DNA from: Pigmentibacter ruber
GTDB taxonomy: Bacteria; Bdellovibrionota_B; Oligoflexia; Silvanigrellales; Silvanigrellaceae
Direction: 5' to 3'
NCBI RefSeq assembly: GCF_009792895.1
Contig: NZ_WSSC01000001.1
Location: 992,001 to 1,056,000 of the forward strand
DNA: 64,000 nucleotides
Both the position numbers and the translations under genes were made by a program. The notes beneath the pieces are model-generated. The model ran no database searches. It was not told the origin of the DNA and was given only the letters and a program-made list of their open reading frames with translations. Shown piece after piece: positions 52,751 to 62,486 of the stretch. The stretch's first letter is position 1. Each line of letters starts with the position of its first letter.

Positions 52751-53821
52751 ATGAAGAATTTTTCAAAAGATTTATTAGATTGGTACAATGTTAATAAAAG
52801 ACCATTTCCTTGGCGTGAGCATATAGATGTTTATCACACTTGGATTTGTGAAATAATGAGTCAGCAAACAATTCTTTCTGTTGTATTGCCTCGTTATAAA
52901 GAATTTATTAAAGAATTGCCTGATTTAAAATCATTAGCATTTTGTGAAGATGATCGACTTAGAAAATTATGGGCTGGTTTAGGTTACTATGCCAGAGCCC
53001 GTAATTTGCGAAAAGGTGCTCAATTTATTTTAGATGAATTCAAAGGTTCTTTTCCAACAAATTTTTCCTCATGGATTAAGGTTCCAGGATGTGGGCCTTA
53101 TACAGCTTCTGTAATATCAAGTATATGCTTTAATGAGCCCGTAGCTTGTGTTGATGGTAATGTTGTAAGAGTTATTAGTCGCATTTTAAATCTTCAAAAT
53201 AATGTTTGGGATAAGCAGGGACAGGATTATATTCAACGTTACGTTAATCAACTGATATCGCGTGAGAATCCAGGTGATTTTAATCAAGCTATGATGGATT
53301 TGGGTGCGACAATCTGTAAAAAACAAAATCCAAATTGTGAAATTTGTCCTGTACAAAAGTACTGTCAAGCTTTCAGTAAAGAAACAGTTTCTTTATGCCC
53401 TCCAGTGAAGCCCAGAAAAAATACCCAAGAAGAAAATATTATTGCAGTTATTTTCAAAAAAATGTCATCAAATGAAATTCTTTTAATAAAAAGAGAACAA
53501 GGGTTTTTAACTAAAACTTTCGGATTTCCTTTAATAAGTTCTAGCGAAAGCTTAAGCTTGGAAAATTTATATGCAGATATAAAAAAAATAGGATTTTCAA
53601 TTTCTTGTCTTCCTGGACAATTCAAACATAGTATTACCCATCATAAAATTGTTGGCACTGCGATTCTTGTAAATGATTTTAAACATAATTCTAAAAGCGA
53701 AAAAATTTTCGAAAAATATTTAAAATTTTCTGAACTGCAATGGATACCTATTTCTCATTTAAAGCATAATTTGTCATCTTCTCTTGACCTTAAGGTATTA
53801 AAAATCTTATCCTCCATTTAA
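52751..53821 (+). CDS. mutY: A/G-specific adenine glycosylase
   Basis: Removes adenine mispaired with 8-oxoguanine. From the ATG at 52751 it is 356 residues. The catalytic region is CEIMSQQT with Glu near 34. The helix-hairpin-helix VPGCGPYTAS, catalytic Asp in CVDGNVVRV, and the iron-sulfur ligands C-x6-C-x2-C-x5-C (CKKQNPNCEICPVQKYC) are all present. A C-terminal NUDIX-like domain completes the usual MutY plan. The start was chosen by alignment (LLDWYNVN); a longer form from 52688 would overlap the histone-like gene. Neither start has a good ribosome site. Confidence 0.92.
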   Translation: MKNFSKDLLDWYNVNKRPFPWREHIDVYHTWICEIMSQQTILSVVLPRYKEFIKELPDLKSLAFCEDDRLRKLWAGLGYYARARNLRKGAQFILDEFKGSFPTNFSSWIKVPGCGPYTASVISSICFNEPVACVDGNVVRVISRILNLQNNVWDKQGQDYIQRYVNQLISRENPGDFNQAMMDLGATICKKQNPNCEICPVQKYCQAFSKETVSLCPPVKPRKNTQEENIIAVIFKKMSSNEILLIKREQGFLTKTFGFPLISSSESLSLENLYADIKKIGFSISCLPGQFKHSITHHKIVGTAILVNDFKHNSKSEKIFEKYLKFSELQWIPISHLKHNLSSSLDLKVLKILSSI

Positions 53822-53851
53822 GTGCTCAACTCACTTAATGAGGATATTCAA

Positions 53852-55369
53852 ATGGCAATTCAATTAAATCTGATTCCTCCCTATATTAACGGAAATTTTC
53901 ATTCAACGACTAAGACTGAACATATTTTTTCTGTTAGTAATCCTGCAAATCCTTCAGATATCTTGGCAACAGCTAGTTGGAGCAAAGAACTTGTTGATCC
54001 TGTTATTCAGGGTTTGAAAACAGCACAAAAAAAATACCGATTAACATCTCTTGATGAAAGACTTTCGTACCTAAAAAAAGTAATAGGATTTTTAAAAGAA
54101 AATGCAGATGAAATAAAAAGTAACATGATGCTTGAACTTGCACGTTCTAAGGTTGCAGTTGAGGAAGAGTGGTCTTTGTGCGAAAAATTATTTGCTGCTT
54201 TACCTGAATTTTGTAAACAAGCTTTATCTGTAAAGAGAGATGAAGAAGGTTGGGAATGGCAATATGCTCCCTTAGGTCTGGTTCTTGTATCATCTAATAT
54301 TGCTTTACCAGTGTATACCCTCCTAAGTAGCGTGTTACCTGCTTTAGCAGCTGGAAATGCAGTATGTATGCGGCCTTCATCTCATTGTTTACTTTCTGGT
54401 TCTTTACTTGCTAGTGGGTTTCATCAAGCTTCTTTTCCACCTGGAGTTGTGCAAATTGTTTATGGTGATTTTGAAGTCTTTCGTCGCTTAGTTCTGACAC
54501 ATCAATTTGATACTATTTTATACACTGGTGGGGAAGAAAGTTTAGAGCAAATTCGTAGAGACACTTCGACACAACAAAATGCACGTTTAGTATTGTGTGG
54601 TGGCGGTAAAAATGCTGCTTACGTAACTGAATCGGCAAACATCTCTACTGCTATTTCAAAAATAGTATATGGCGCCTTTCTGGATGCTGGGCAAAGATTA
54701 GAATCTACTAATCTGGTTTTTGTAGATCAAAAAATATTCAATGAGTTTCAAGATAAATTGGTGAGAGCTGTAAAATCTATGCCTATAGGTGCGCGTGAAG
54801 ATTTAACACGTTCAGATATTCATGTGATGGAACCATTATGTAGCTCAAACTCTTGGGAAAGATTTTTAAGATTTCAAGGGATAGCAGCTAGAGAATCTGA
54901 TGATACACTAAGATGGGGAAAACCCATAGACAACAATGGAAATGGTTATTTTGTTTCCCCTGGTGTCCATTTTATGCGTGCAGAGAAAGTTTTAAAGAGT
55001 ATTTATGCGTCTAATGCTTTTTTTGGTCCCGATGTGTGTCTTATCTCTATCCAAGATAGACAAGAAATGATCAACATATTAGATGAACTTGGAGCAACCC
55101 GTTGTTTGGGTGTGCATTCTCAATTTGCTGAAGAAGTTTATGAAATTCGTCAGCGTTCTAGTGTGCCCTCTATTCTTTGGAATACCTCAACAATTGAATT
55201 AAATCCACTTTTACCAAGTATTGGTAGAGGAAAAGCAGGAAATAGTTACATTACTGGAGTGCGTTTTTTATTGTCTACTGTGTATCCGCAAGTTTTAAAT
55301 TTGTCGGCACCGTTTGCAGCTGTAGAAAGTGACATTCGCAACAGTAAGAAAAAACAAAATAATCTTTAG
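53852..55369 (+). CDS. aldehyde-dehydrogenase-fold protein lacking catalytic residues
   Basis: About 505 residues, superfamily fold clear throughout (PPYINGNF, SNPANPSD, VLPALAAGNAV, AGQR, YASNAFFGPDVCLI). It is closest in feel to AstD-type dehydrogenases. The general-base Glu site reads LVLCGGGKN (Cys about 249) and the nucleophile Cys in AGQxC is Leu (AGQRLES, about 283). KPSE has become RPSS. It is therefore unlikely to oxidise aldehydes and may be a pseudoenzyme with a binding or regulatory role. The ATG at 53852 has GAGG upstream and was preferred over a GTG at 53822 directly after mutY. Confidence 0.82.
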   Translation: MAIQLNLIPPYINGNFHSTTKTEHIFSVSNPANPSDILATASWSKELVDPVIQGLKTAQKKYRLTSLDERLSYLKKVIGFLKENADEIKSNMMLELARSKVAVEEEWSLCEKLFAALPEFCKQALSVKRDEEGWEWQYAPLGLVLVSSNIALPVYTLLSSVLPALAAGNAVCMRPSSHCLLSGSLLASGFHQASFPPGVVQIVYGDFEVFRRLVLTHQFDTILYTGGEESLEQIRRDTSTQQNARLVLCGGGKNAAYVTESANISTAISKIVYGAFLDAGQRLESTNLVFVDQKIFNEFQDKLVRAVKSMPIGAREDLTRSDIHVMEPLCSSNSWERFLRFQGIAARESDDTLRWGKPIDNNGNGYFVSPGVHFMRAEKVLKSIYASNAFFGPDVCLISIQDRQEMINILDELGATRCLGVHSQFAEEVYEIRQRSSVPSILWNTSTIELNPLLPSIGRGKAGNSYITGVRFLLSTVYPQVLNLSAPFAAVESDIRNSKKKQNNL

Positions 55370-55439
55370 TAAAGTGCAATATTATTGATTGCTTTAAATC
55401 TTAGTCGATAACTTCAAGAAGATAATTTTGGAGTGTCGA

Positions 55440-56507
55440 TTGCCTTTTTTAATTTTGCCCCCAACAACCATGATTTCAGAGAATCCTGAAATACCAATTG
55501 CTATTAAGAAAAAGGCATTGGATTATCAGGAGTCATTATTGCAACAATTAGGAATTTCTAAGACACAAGAAAAACTAAGTTTACAAAAAGGGGCTTACCG
55601 AGGATTAAGGGTTTTTGATTGGAATCAAGAGTATGACGCTTACCTAGCAACTTATTTTCTTTTTAATGTTGGTAAACAACAAAAAAAAGAATACTTACAG
55701 GCTGCATCCATTGTTCGTTATAAAGATTGCCTACAAATTGGGACGATTTGGAAATTTAATGAAAAAATAGCTCCTATTTCTTTTTCTGATTCTCTTGTTC
55801 CTTTATCAACCATTGTCAAACGTAATTTTGCTAATATAGCTCCTGTAAAAATAAATTCTTTTTATGATTTTCGCTCTGAAGAAAGGATGGAAAATTTAAT
55901 TGATCTTTATTTGGGGGAAAAATTATCAGCAAAAGGCATATTAAATATCACAAATTTGGGACGGATTGTTTGCAAAGGTAACTATCAAGAGCAATTAAAA
56001 AGTCCAGAAAATGTTGAGTTCCCAGGTAAGCCTTTAAATTTAGTTAAAATAACTTTTAAATCTGACTTTGCAGAGAAAAAAAAAGATTGGCCAATGGTTA
56101 CTTTTCATTCTCAGTTAAACTCGGGAGTATTTGCGCAAAAAAATAAAGATTTAGTTATCGATGAAAAGCCACAATTGTTTAATCCTGAAACTATTTCTGA
56201 TAGTCTAGTAAATAAAATAATTCCTGAATTACATGATTTATCCAAAGAAGAATTTAAAGTCATTCGGCGGTACAGAGGATGGATTTATCTTGATAAAGGA
56301 AGAGGATTTGGGCTACAAATTGGTATGCGATTAGTAGGTCCAGAAAATGCTAGAATTCATATCATTCGATATTTACCTCAAGTAAATGGAGAAATTGATT
56401 CCTGCATTGCTTTTATTCGCTATGAAGATGATAAACGTCCGATAAAAGTAGGAGATGTTTTAAAAATTGATCCTACTATTTTTCCGAAAAAAATGAATTC
56501 AAAGTGA
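55440..56507 (+). CDS. conserved-looking protein of unknown function
   Basis: About 355 residues without a signal peptide or membrane helix. The last third is the most ordered (RRYRGWIYLDKGRGFGL, then IHIIRYLPQ, IAFIRYEDD, IKVGDVLKIDP) and looks beta-rich, perhaps a small SH3- or OB-like domain. The rest is mixed with many aromatics. I do not recognise it. GGAG lies six bases before a TTG at 55440, my choice of start; an ATG at 55470 has no such site. It follows the aldehyde-dehydrogenase-like gene by 70 bases and may share its transcript. Confidence 0.6.
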   Translation: MPFLILPPTTMISENPEIPIAIKKKALDYQESLLQQLGISKTQEKLSLQKGAYRGLRVFDWNQEYDAYLATYFLFNVGKQQKKEYLQAASIVRYKDCLQIGTIWKFNEKIAPISFSDSLVPLSTIVKRNFANIAPVKINSFYDFRSEERMENLIDLYLGEKLSAKGILNITNLGRIVCKGNYQEQLKSPENVEFPGKPLNLVKITFKSDFAEKKKDWPMVTFHSQLNSGVFAQKNKDLVIDEKPQLFNPETISDSLVNKIIPELHDLSKEEFKVIRRYRGWIYLDKGRGFGLQIGMRLVGPENARIHIIRYLPQVNGEIDSCIAFIRYEDDKRPIKVGDVLKIDPTIFPKKMNSK

Positions 56508-56582
56508 GTTTAAAAGTTTGCATATCAACTATTTTGATGTTTTAATCCATATCGTATTTTACTCATGCTATGGGAGGGAAAA

Positions 56583-57170
56583 ATGGCTAAAGAAATTCGT
56601 AGTTTTAAACATTTATTAGGTAAATTAGAAGGTATTAGCGATCCTCAACTAGAAGCGCATTTTGGTTTATATGAAGGTTATGTTAAGAAATTAAATGAAA
56701 TAGATGAAAAATTGGAAAAGACAGATAAATCATTAACTAATTATAGCTTTGGGGAATATGCTGAATTAAAGCGCAGACATTGTGTTCCTTATAATGGTAC
56801 TTATTTACATGAAATGTATTTCGATAATTTGTTATCTAGTGAAAGTCCATCTCCGCAATTTGAAAATTTAGCAAAAGCATCTTTTGGAAGTGTTGATAAC
56901 TGGAAGGCTGATGTTAAGGCAACTGGATTAGCCGTACCAGGATGGGTTGTTACTTGTGTCGAAATTACTACTGGAAAGCTAAAAAATGTTCAAATTATGG
57001 AGCATCATATTGGTTTTCCGTTAAATCATGTACCTGTTCTTGTTATGGATACATGGGAACATGCTTTCTTTCTTGATTATAAAGCAAACAGAGGTGCTTA
57101 TATAGATACATTCTTTAAAAATATCAATTGGTCTATTGTTAATCAAAGAGTGGCACAAGCAATTAAATAA
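56583..57170 (+). CDS. Fe/Mn-type superoxide dismutase
   Basis: Converts superoxide to peroxide and oxygen. From the ATG at 56583 (GGGAGGG five bases upstream) it is 195 residues. Metal ligands H26 (EAHFG), H76 (YLHEMY), D156 and H160 (DTWEHAFFLDYK) fit the family spacing (27, 74, 157, 161 in E. coli SodB). The N-terminal helix lacks the usual second and third His (HHxTYV reads YEGYV), so substrate access or metal choice may differ. No signal peptide, so cytoplasmic. Ends two bases from the ABC permease stop. Confidence 0.85.
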   Translation: MAKEIRSFKHLLGKLEGISDPQLEAHFGLYEGYVKKLNEIDEKLEKTDKSLTNYSFGEYAELKRRHCVPYNGTYLHEMYFDNLLSSESPSPQFENLAKASFGSVDNWKADVKATGLAVPGWVVTCVEITTGKLKNVQIMEHHIGFPLNHVPVLVMDTWEHAFFLDYKANRGAYIDTFFKNINWSIVNQRVAQAIK

Positions 57171-57172
57171 AA

Positions 57173-57883
57173 TTAATTTCTTTTTAAATTTCTGTTATAT
57201 GTCCTTTGAAAAGCAAAGATAAGAAAACAAGATAATCCACAAAGCCATAGAACAGGTGGTATTGAAATAGTATTTTGTTCTAAATAAATAAACGATATTT
57301 TTGCCCATTGATAAGAGGGAACAAATTCTCTTAAGTATTTAAAAACTCCTTCATTGGGTAAAGAAAAAGAACCAAATAATAAAAGTAAATTTAATAAAGT
57401 AAAAATGCTTCTTGAAGAATCGGGATTTGCAATATAACCAATTGTCATTCCTAGTAATGCCATAGGAATGCCACCTAGTAAAGCAACAAGAGCTAGCCCG
57501 CCGAAATTAGAAAAATTTAGGGGTAAGTCTAAAATAAAAATTGCAATAGCAGCTAAAGAAACCAAATTAATGCTAGAGAGAGCTAACGTATGTAATAACC
57601 GCCCAAATATCATTGATTTTAAACCAATAGGTAAGCTGCGAAGATATTTTGCCCAATCAGAGTTTTTTTCTTGTGTTACCCCCATTCCTAAAAGCATAAG
57701 AGCAACAGTTTGCACTGAATAATTAAAAAAGATAACAACCGCTCCTAGTGGATTGCTATTTTTCCAATGGTTAGCAAATAATAAAAGCATTAAAGGAGGG
57801 AATATAAGGGTGAAAAACAACGCGGGAACATTTCTTGTGGTGCTTGAAAACAATAATTTGAAATATAAAATAGAGAGTTTCAC
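57173..57883 (-). CDS. ABC-2 type transporter permease
   Basis: A 236-residue protein with six hydrophobic segments, matching the ABC-2 permease plan (FFTLIFPPLMLLLFANHW near helix 1, VTQEKNSDWAKYLRSLPIG before helix 3, typical of this class). Its ATPase partner ends four bases upstream. Such pairs export lipids, drugs or polysaccharides, but the substrate is not shown. Ends two bases from the SOD gene, convergent. Confidence 0.86.
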   Translation of the reverse strand: MKLSILYFKLLFSSTTRNVPALFFTLIFPPLMLLLFANHWKNSNPLGAVVIFFNYSVQTVALMLLGMGVTQEKNSDWAKYLRSLPIGLKSMIFGRLLHTLALSSINLVSLAAIAIFILDLPLNFSNFGGLALVALLGGIPMALLGMTIGYIANPDSSRSIFTLLNLLLLFGSFSLPNEGVFKYLREFVPSYQWAKISFIYLEQNTISIPPVLWLCGLSCFLIFAFQRTYNRNLKRN

Positions 57884-57886
57884 TAT

Positions 57887-58777
57887 TTAATTTCCTTTGG
57901 ATAAATGAATAAAAGCAGATTCTAAATTTTCTTTTTGAATTTGCAAATTTTTAAAAGGTACTTTTTGTGTGACTAAATCAGAAATAAAAATGTCAGAATT
58001 AGTTGTTTTAATAGAATAAAAATTATTCTCAACTTCAAAAGAAGAAACAAAAGGAAATAAATTTAAATTTAAGTTGGAATCACAGTAAAAAGTAACATAA
58101 GAAAGATTAAAATTAGCTCTTTTTTTAATATCTTCTATACTACCATCTGCAATTATTTTTCCATTTGCTAATACCAGTATTCTTGTCGCAATTTGTTCTA
58201 TTTCCTCTAAGTAATGGGTAGTCAAAAAAATAGATTTGCCGTTAGTAGCAAAATTTTTGATAGTTTTAAGTAATATTTTTCTAGACTCAACGTCCAAACC
58301 AGTAGTGGGTTCATCAAGAAAAATCAAGTTAGGGTTACCAATAAATGCTAATGCCAAAGCAAGCCTTCTTTTTTGTCCTCCAGATAGTTTTGTTGCCTTC
58401 ACTTTCAAAAAAGATTGCAATTGGAAAAGATCTATCATTTGTTCAACTGAACAAGGAGCTTGATAGTGTGCTTGAACAAATTTTAAAAGTTCAACAGTGT
58501 ATAATCCTTCCGGAAAGTCAACATTTTGTGGAGTTAAGCCAACTTGTGCTCGTGCCTGAGGATCTATAGGATTTTTACCATACAACAAAATTGAGCCAGA
58601 GTTAGGTATTACTTGACCAAGCATCATTTTTATTGTGGTTGTTTTTCCAGCCCCATTGACTCCTAGCAAAGCTACAATTTCATTTTCATGAATTGAAAAA
58701 TTAAGATTTTCAATGACATTTTTGTTTTGGTATTGTTTGTATACTTGATTGATAGATAAAATAGAATTCAACGTCAT
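57887..58777 (-). CDS. ABC transporter ATP-binding protein
   Basis: A 296-residue ATPase of the ABC-2 export class. Walker A GVNGAGKT (39-46), signature LSGGQKRR, Walker B LIFLDEPTTG, and the switch His in LTTHYLEEIEQIA. The C-terminal 70 residues form the usual extra domain of this class. GAGG precedes the ATG, and the permease gene follows at once, so it is the first gene of the pair. Confidence 0.92.
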   Translation of the reverse strand: MTLNSILSINQVYKQYQNKNVIENLNFSIHENEIVALLGVNGAGKTTTIKMMLGQVIPNSGSILLYGKNPIDPQARAQVGLTPQNVDFPEGLYTVELLKFVQAHYQAPCSVEQMIDLFQLQSFLKVKATKLSGGQKRRLALALAFIGNPNLIFLDEPTTGLDVESRKILLKTIKNFATNGKSIFLTTHYLEEIEQIATRILVLANGKIIADGSIEDIKKRANFNLSYVTFYCDSNLNLNLFPFVSSFEVENNFYSIKTTNSDIFISDLVTQKVPFKNLQIQKENLESAFIHLSKGN

Positions 58778-58985
58778 AGTCCCTCATCTCCAATAAGTCA
58801 CATGTATTTCTTTTTATCTAGAGACGCAAGAAGGACTGGGAATTCATATTTTTATAAATTTGTTTGATTGATTTGCCTTTTCATTTTTTTGTCACATTTA
58901 TTCTAATTTATTTTGCTGATAAGATCATTTCATTCTATTAAATATCAAATCTATTGTTCTTTCAAGTTTGTTATTTGGGGAAAAA

Positions 58986-60578
58986 ATGCGAAATTTATTT
59001 ATCATAATTTCAAGTTCTTTATTACTGTTAAATATGATAGCCTATTTCATATATCCTCCATTTTTATTTTCATTAATTATCATAGTTCCAGTTATCATCG
59101 TTGGAATTAAAGATATGTTGCAAACATCACAAACTTTAAAACGCAACTTTCCAGTTCTAGCGCACTTTCGTTACATGTTTGAAATGATAAGACCAGAAAT
59201 TCAACAATACTTTATTGAATCAGATACCGATGGAGTTCCCTTTAACAGAGAACAAAGAACGGTGGTTTATCAGCGCGCTAAAGCAGTTAGAGATTCAGTT
59301 CCTTTTGGCACAAGGAAAAATGTTTATCAAATTGGATATGAATGGGTAAATCATTCTTTACAACCTACTTCGATGAGTCCTGAAAATCTAAGGCTAATGA
59401 TAGGTGGAAAGGATTGTTTACAACCTTATAGTGCAAATTTATTAAATATATCTGCAATGAGTTACGGTTCACTTAGTAAAAATGCTATTTTAGCCTTAAA
59501 TGGTGGAGCCAAGGATGGTGGTTTTGCCCAAAATACAGGTGAAGGTGGAATTACTCCTTACCATTTAGAAAATGGTGGAGATATCATTTGGCAGATTGGT
59601 ACTGGTTATTTTGGTTGTCGAAATAAGGATGGAAGTTTTAATGAACTTGAATTTGTAAAAAAAGCTGCGCATATTCCACAAATAAAAATGATAGAAATAA
59701 AGCTTTCACAAGGTGCAAAACCAGGGCATGGTGGAATTTTACCAGCAAAAAAAGTCACCCCAGAAATTGCAGAAATACGTGGAGTTCCGATGGGAAGAGA
59801 TGTTTTATCTCCTCCAGCACATTCCGCTTTTACTTCACCTACAGAAATGATGTATTTTATTGGCAAGCTTCGGAAACTTTCAGGTGGTAAACCTGTTGGA
59901 ATTAAATTGTGTTTAGGAAATAAATGGGAATTTGTTGCATTATGCAAAGCTATGTTGCTAACAAATATGATGCCAGACTACATTTCTATTGATGGTGGAG
60001 AAGGAGGGACGGGCGCTGCTCCTTTAGAATTTACTAATTCGGTAGGAACTCCTGGAATAGATGCTCTTATATTTGTGCATAACTGTTTGGTTGGTTTTGG
60101 TTTACGCAAAAAAATAAGAATCATGTCATCTGGTAAAGTAACAACTGGCTTTGAAATGATAAAATTAATTGCCTTGGGTGCAGATCTTGTTTACTCGGCT
60201 AGAGGGATGTTATTGGCTCTTGGTTGTATTCAAGCTTTAAAATGCAATTCAAATGATTGTCCTACAGGAATTACAACTCAAGATCCTCAGCTTATTCAAG
60301 GATTAGTGGTTAAAGATAAAAGAAAAAGAGTTTCGCACTTTCATCATGAAACCATTAAAAGTATGGTCGAAATTATAGATGCTATGGGTTTAGAGGGAAC
60401 ACACGAACTTCGCCCTTGGCATGTGATGCGCCGGGTGAGCGAAACTGAATCTAAAAGTTATGCCGAAATTTTTGAATATATTCCTGAAGGTTCTTTGCTA
60501 TCCAATAATATTCCAGCATCCTTTGAAACAGCTGTGAAATTAGCCAGTCCAGAAACTTTTAAACCTCTTTTTGTTTAA
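58986..60578 (+). CDS. membrane-anchored FMN-binding glutamate-synthase-like protein
   Basis: About 530 residues from the ATG at 58986 (GGGG upstream). Two N-terminal helices (about 5-40), then a TIM barrel of the glutamate-synthase large-subunit type: SYGSLSKNAI, NTGEGGITPYH, KLSQGAKPGHGGILP, SIDGGEGGTGAAP, IMSSGKVTTG and GCIQALKCNSNDCPTGI. FMN and Fe-S ligand residues of the central and FMN domains are recognisable, but the amidotransferase domain is absent. This family (GltB-like, COG0069) is common; its members are not shown to make glutamate. It is preceded by a 208-base gap and stands alone. Confidence 0.88.
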   Translation: MRNLFIIISSSLLLLNMIAYFIYPPFLFSLIIIVPVIIVGIKDMLQTSQTLKRNFPVLAHFRYMFEMIRPEIQQYFIESDTDGVPFNREQRTVVYQRAKAVRDSVPFGTRKNVYQIGYEWVNHSLQPTSMSPENLRLMIGGKDCLQPYSANLLNISAMSYGSLSKNAILALNGGAKDGGFAQNTGEGGITPYHLENGGDIIWQIGTGYFGCRNKDGSFNELEFVKKAAHIPQIKMIEIKLSQGAKPGHGGILPAKKVTPEIAEIRGVPMGRDVLSPPAHSAFTSPTEMMYFIGKLRKLSGGKPVGIKLCLGNKWEFVALCKAMLLTNMMPDYISIDGGEGGTGAAPLEFTNSVGTPGIDALIFVHNCLVGFGLRKKIRIMSSGKVTTGFEMIKLIALGADLVYSARGMLLALGCIQALKCNSNDCPTGITTQDPQLIQGLVVKDKRKRVSHFHHETIKSMVEIIDAMGLEGTHELRPWHVMRRVSETESKSYAEIFEYIPEGSLLSNNIPASFETAVKLASPETFKPLFV

Positions 60579-60756
60579 GAAAAATTTTTTTCTAGTAAAT
60601 ACTACTGACTTTACTATAGCTGTTTCATAAACAATTATAACATCTTATTTTTTTTCTGCTTTTCAAAATTAGGCATAAAAATTAAAAGTTTAGTTTTCAA
60701 AGTCGAAGTTTATTATGTATATTTCCATTTCAACGACTTTTGCAAGAGGTTTTTAA

Positions 60757-62355
60757 ATGGAATTAAAACGTGGAATTTCTACATCGGGCATATTATTTGC
60801 CTCTGTTAGTGCAACGATTGGTTCTGGATGGCTGTTTGGATCTTTATATGCCTCAAAAATGGCAGGGCCAGCGGCAATACTATCATGGCTCATTGGAGCA
60901 GTTGCTATTATCATAATTGCTCTTTGTTTTTCAGAGCTATCAACTATGTTCCCTGTATCCGGTGGTATGAGCATTTTTCCTCAGTTGACCCATGGCAATT
61001 TAGTTTCTTTCATGTTGGGTTGGATCTCTTGGTTAGCTTTTATTGTTATTGTTCCTATTGAAGTTTTAGCAGTGATACAATATGCCGCAAATTTTTTTCC
61101 TGATTTAATGCTGAAAGATAAATTAACGGCTTCGGGTTATGTTTTAGCCTTTTTTTTAACAGCCTTTTTATTATTGATTAATGTAACAAGTGCTAAGTTT
61201 ATGTCTAAAACAAGTTTTTACATTACAATATGGAAAATTTTTATTCCTTGCTTATTAATAGTTCTATTTTTTTATAAATCTTCACACTTTGAAAATTTAA
61301 CAAGTCATGGTTTTGCTCCAAATGGGATGCATGGGATTTTTGCTTCGCTCTCTATTGGAGGAATTATTTTAGCATATAATGGTTTTCAACCAGGTGTTGC
61401 CTTAGCTGGAGAAACTAAAAATCCACAAAAAAGTATTCCTATTGCAATTATCGGTTCCATGCTTATTTGCATGGTTATTTATTGTCTCTTACAGTTAGCA
61501 TTTATCTTAGCTATTCCTCCAGAATTATTAGGGCAGGGGTGGGATAAATTAACTTTTCCAGGTGAAGCAGGTCCTTTTGCTGGATTAGCTACAGTAATAG
61601 GAATTGCTTGGTTTGGAATGATTTTATATTCCGATGCTTTAATTTCTCCATTTGGAAGTGGTATCGTTTTTATGGCATCTTCAGCAAGAGCTTCATACAG
61701 TATGAGTAAAAGTGGGCAAATGCCAATGATGTTTCAAAAATTATCTAAAAATGGAGTTCCCGTTTTAGGACTGATTGTAAGTTTTATTGTTTCTTTATTG
61801 ATATTTGCTTTTTTAGATAACTGGCAAGAAATGGCTGCCTTTTATGCTGCGGCTATTTGTTTATGTAATGCGGTTATACCTGTAACTTTATATGTATTAC
61901 GAAAAGATTTTCCTAATCTTCCAAGACCTTTTAAAGTTTTTAACTATCGTATTGTTTCATTTCTCGCATTTTATATTAGCAGCATGCTTTTATTTTGGAG
62001 TGGCTGGAACATCATGCTTAAATTAAGTGTAATCATAGTAATAGGATTTTTCTCTTTAATACTTATCAGAAAATTTAGTAATCAAACATTTTCATTTGAT
62101 TTGCTAGGGTTCTCTTGGTTATTATTTTATATGCTATCTTTAGGAGTCGTTACTTATCATGGAACCTATGATGGTGGGTCTGGTGCAATAAAAAATGGTG
62201 TTGATTTTCTTTTAATTGCTATAATTTGCTTTGTTTCTTTAATTCTTGCGACAAAGTTTAAATTATCGAAAGAAAAATCTAATATTGCAATAAATAAAAC
62301 TATACAAGAATTACAAAATGAGAGAAAAAAATATAGTAATCAGCAAGTTGCATAA
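60757..62355 (+). CDS. APC-family amino-acid permease, second copy
   Basis: A 532-residue paralogue of the permease at 13496: TIGSGWLFGSLYAS, MAGPAAILSWLIGA, FSELSTMFPVSGG, AGETKNPQKSIPIAI and SSARASYSMSKSG follow the same positions, and both have about 12-14 helices. It differs in the C-terminal region. AGAGG precedes the ATG. The substrate is probably the same class of amino acid, with proton symport. Neighbours give no further clue. Confidence 0.88.
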   Translation: MELKRGISTSGILFASVSATIGSGWLFGSLYASKMAGPAAILSWLIGAVAIIIIALCFSELSTMFPVSGGMSIFPQLTHGNLVSFMLGWISWLAFIVIVPIEVLAVIQYAANFFPDLMLKDKLTASGYVLAFFLTAFLLLINVTSAKFMSKTSFYITIWKIFIPCLLIVLFFYKSSHFENLTSHGFAPNGMHGIFASLSIGGIILAYNGFQPGVALAGETKNPQKSIPIAIIGSMLICMVIYCLLQLAFILAIPPELLGQGWDKLTFPGEAGPFAGLATVIGIAWFGMILYSDALISPFGSGIVFMASSARASYSMSKSGQMPMMFQKLSKNGVPVLGLIVSFIVSLLIFAFLDNWQEMAAFYAAAICLCNAVIPVTLYVLRKDFPNLPRPFKVFNYRIVSFLAFYISSMLLFWSGWNIMLKLSVIIVIGFFSLILIRKFSNQTFSFDLLGFSWLLFYMLSLGVVTYHGTYDGGSGAIKNGVDFLLIAIICFVSLILATKFKLSKEKSNIAINKTIQELQNERKKYSNQQVA

Positions 62356-62486
62356 ATAAATTCCTGCAAGTATTCCTTTTCCAGCATGACTAGGAAAAAG
62401 ATTCATCGTTTGTCGGGAATATTAATTTCCGCATTTTAAAATCTACTTAAAATATTAATTAGAAGAATATTTTATGTAGGTAAACT

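Noticed and set aside
62368-62440. Hairpins after the second permease gene
   Set aside because: Stems of six bases with a wobble or bulge and only a short T-run; too weak to call a terminator.
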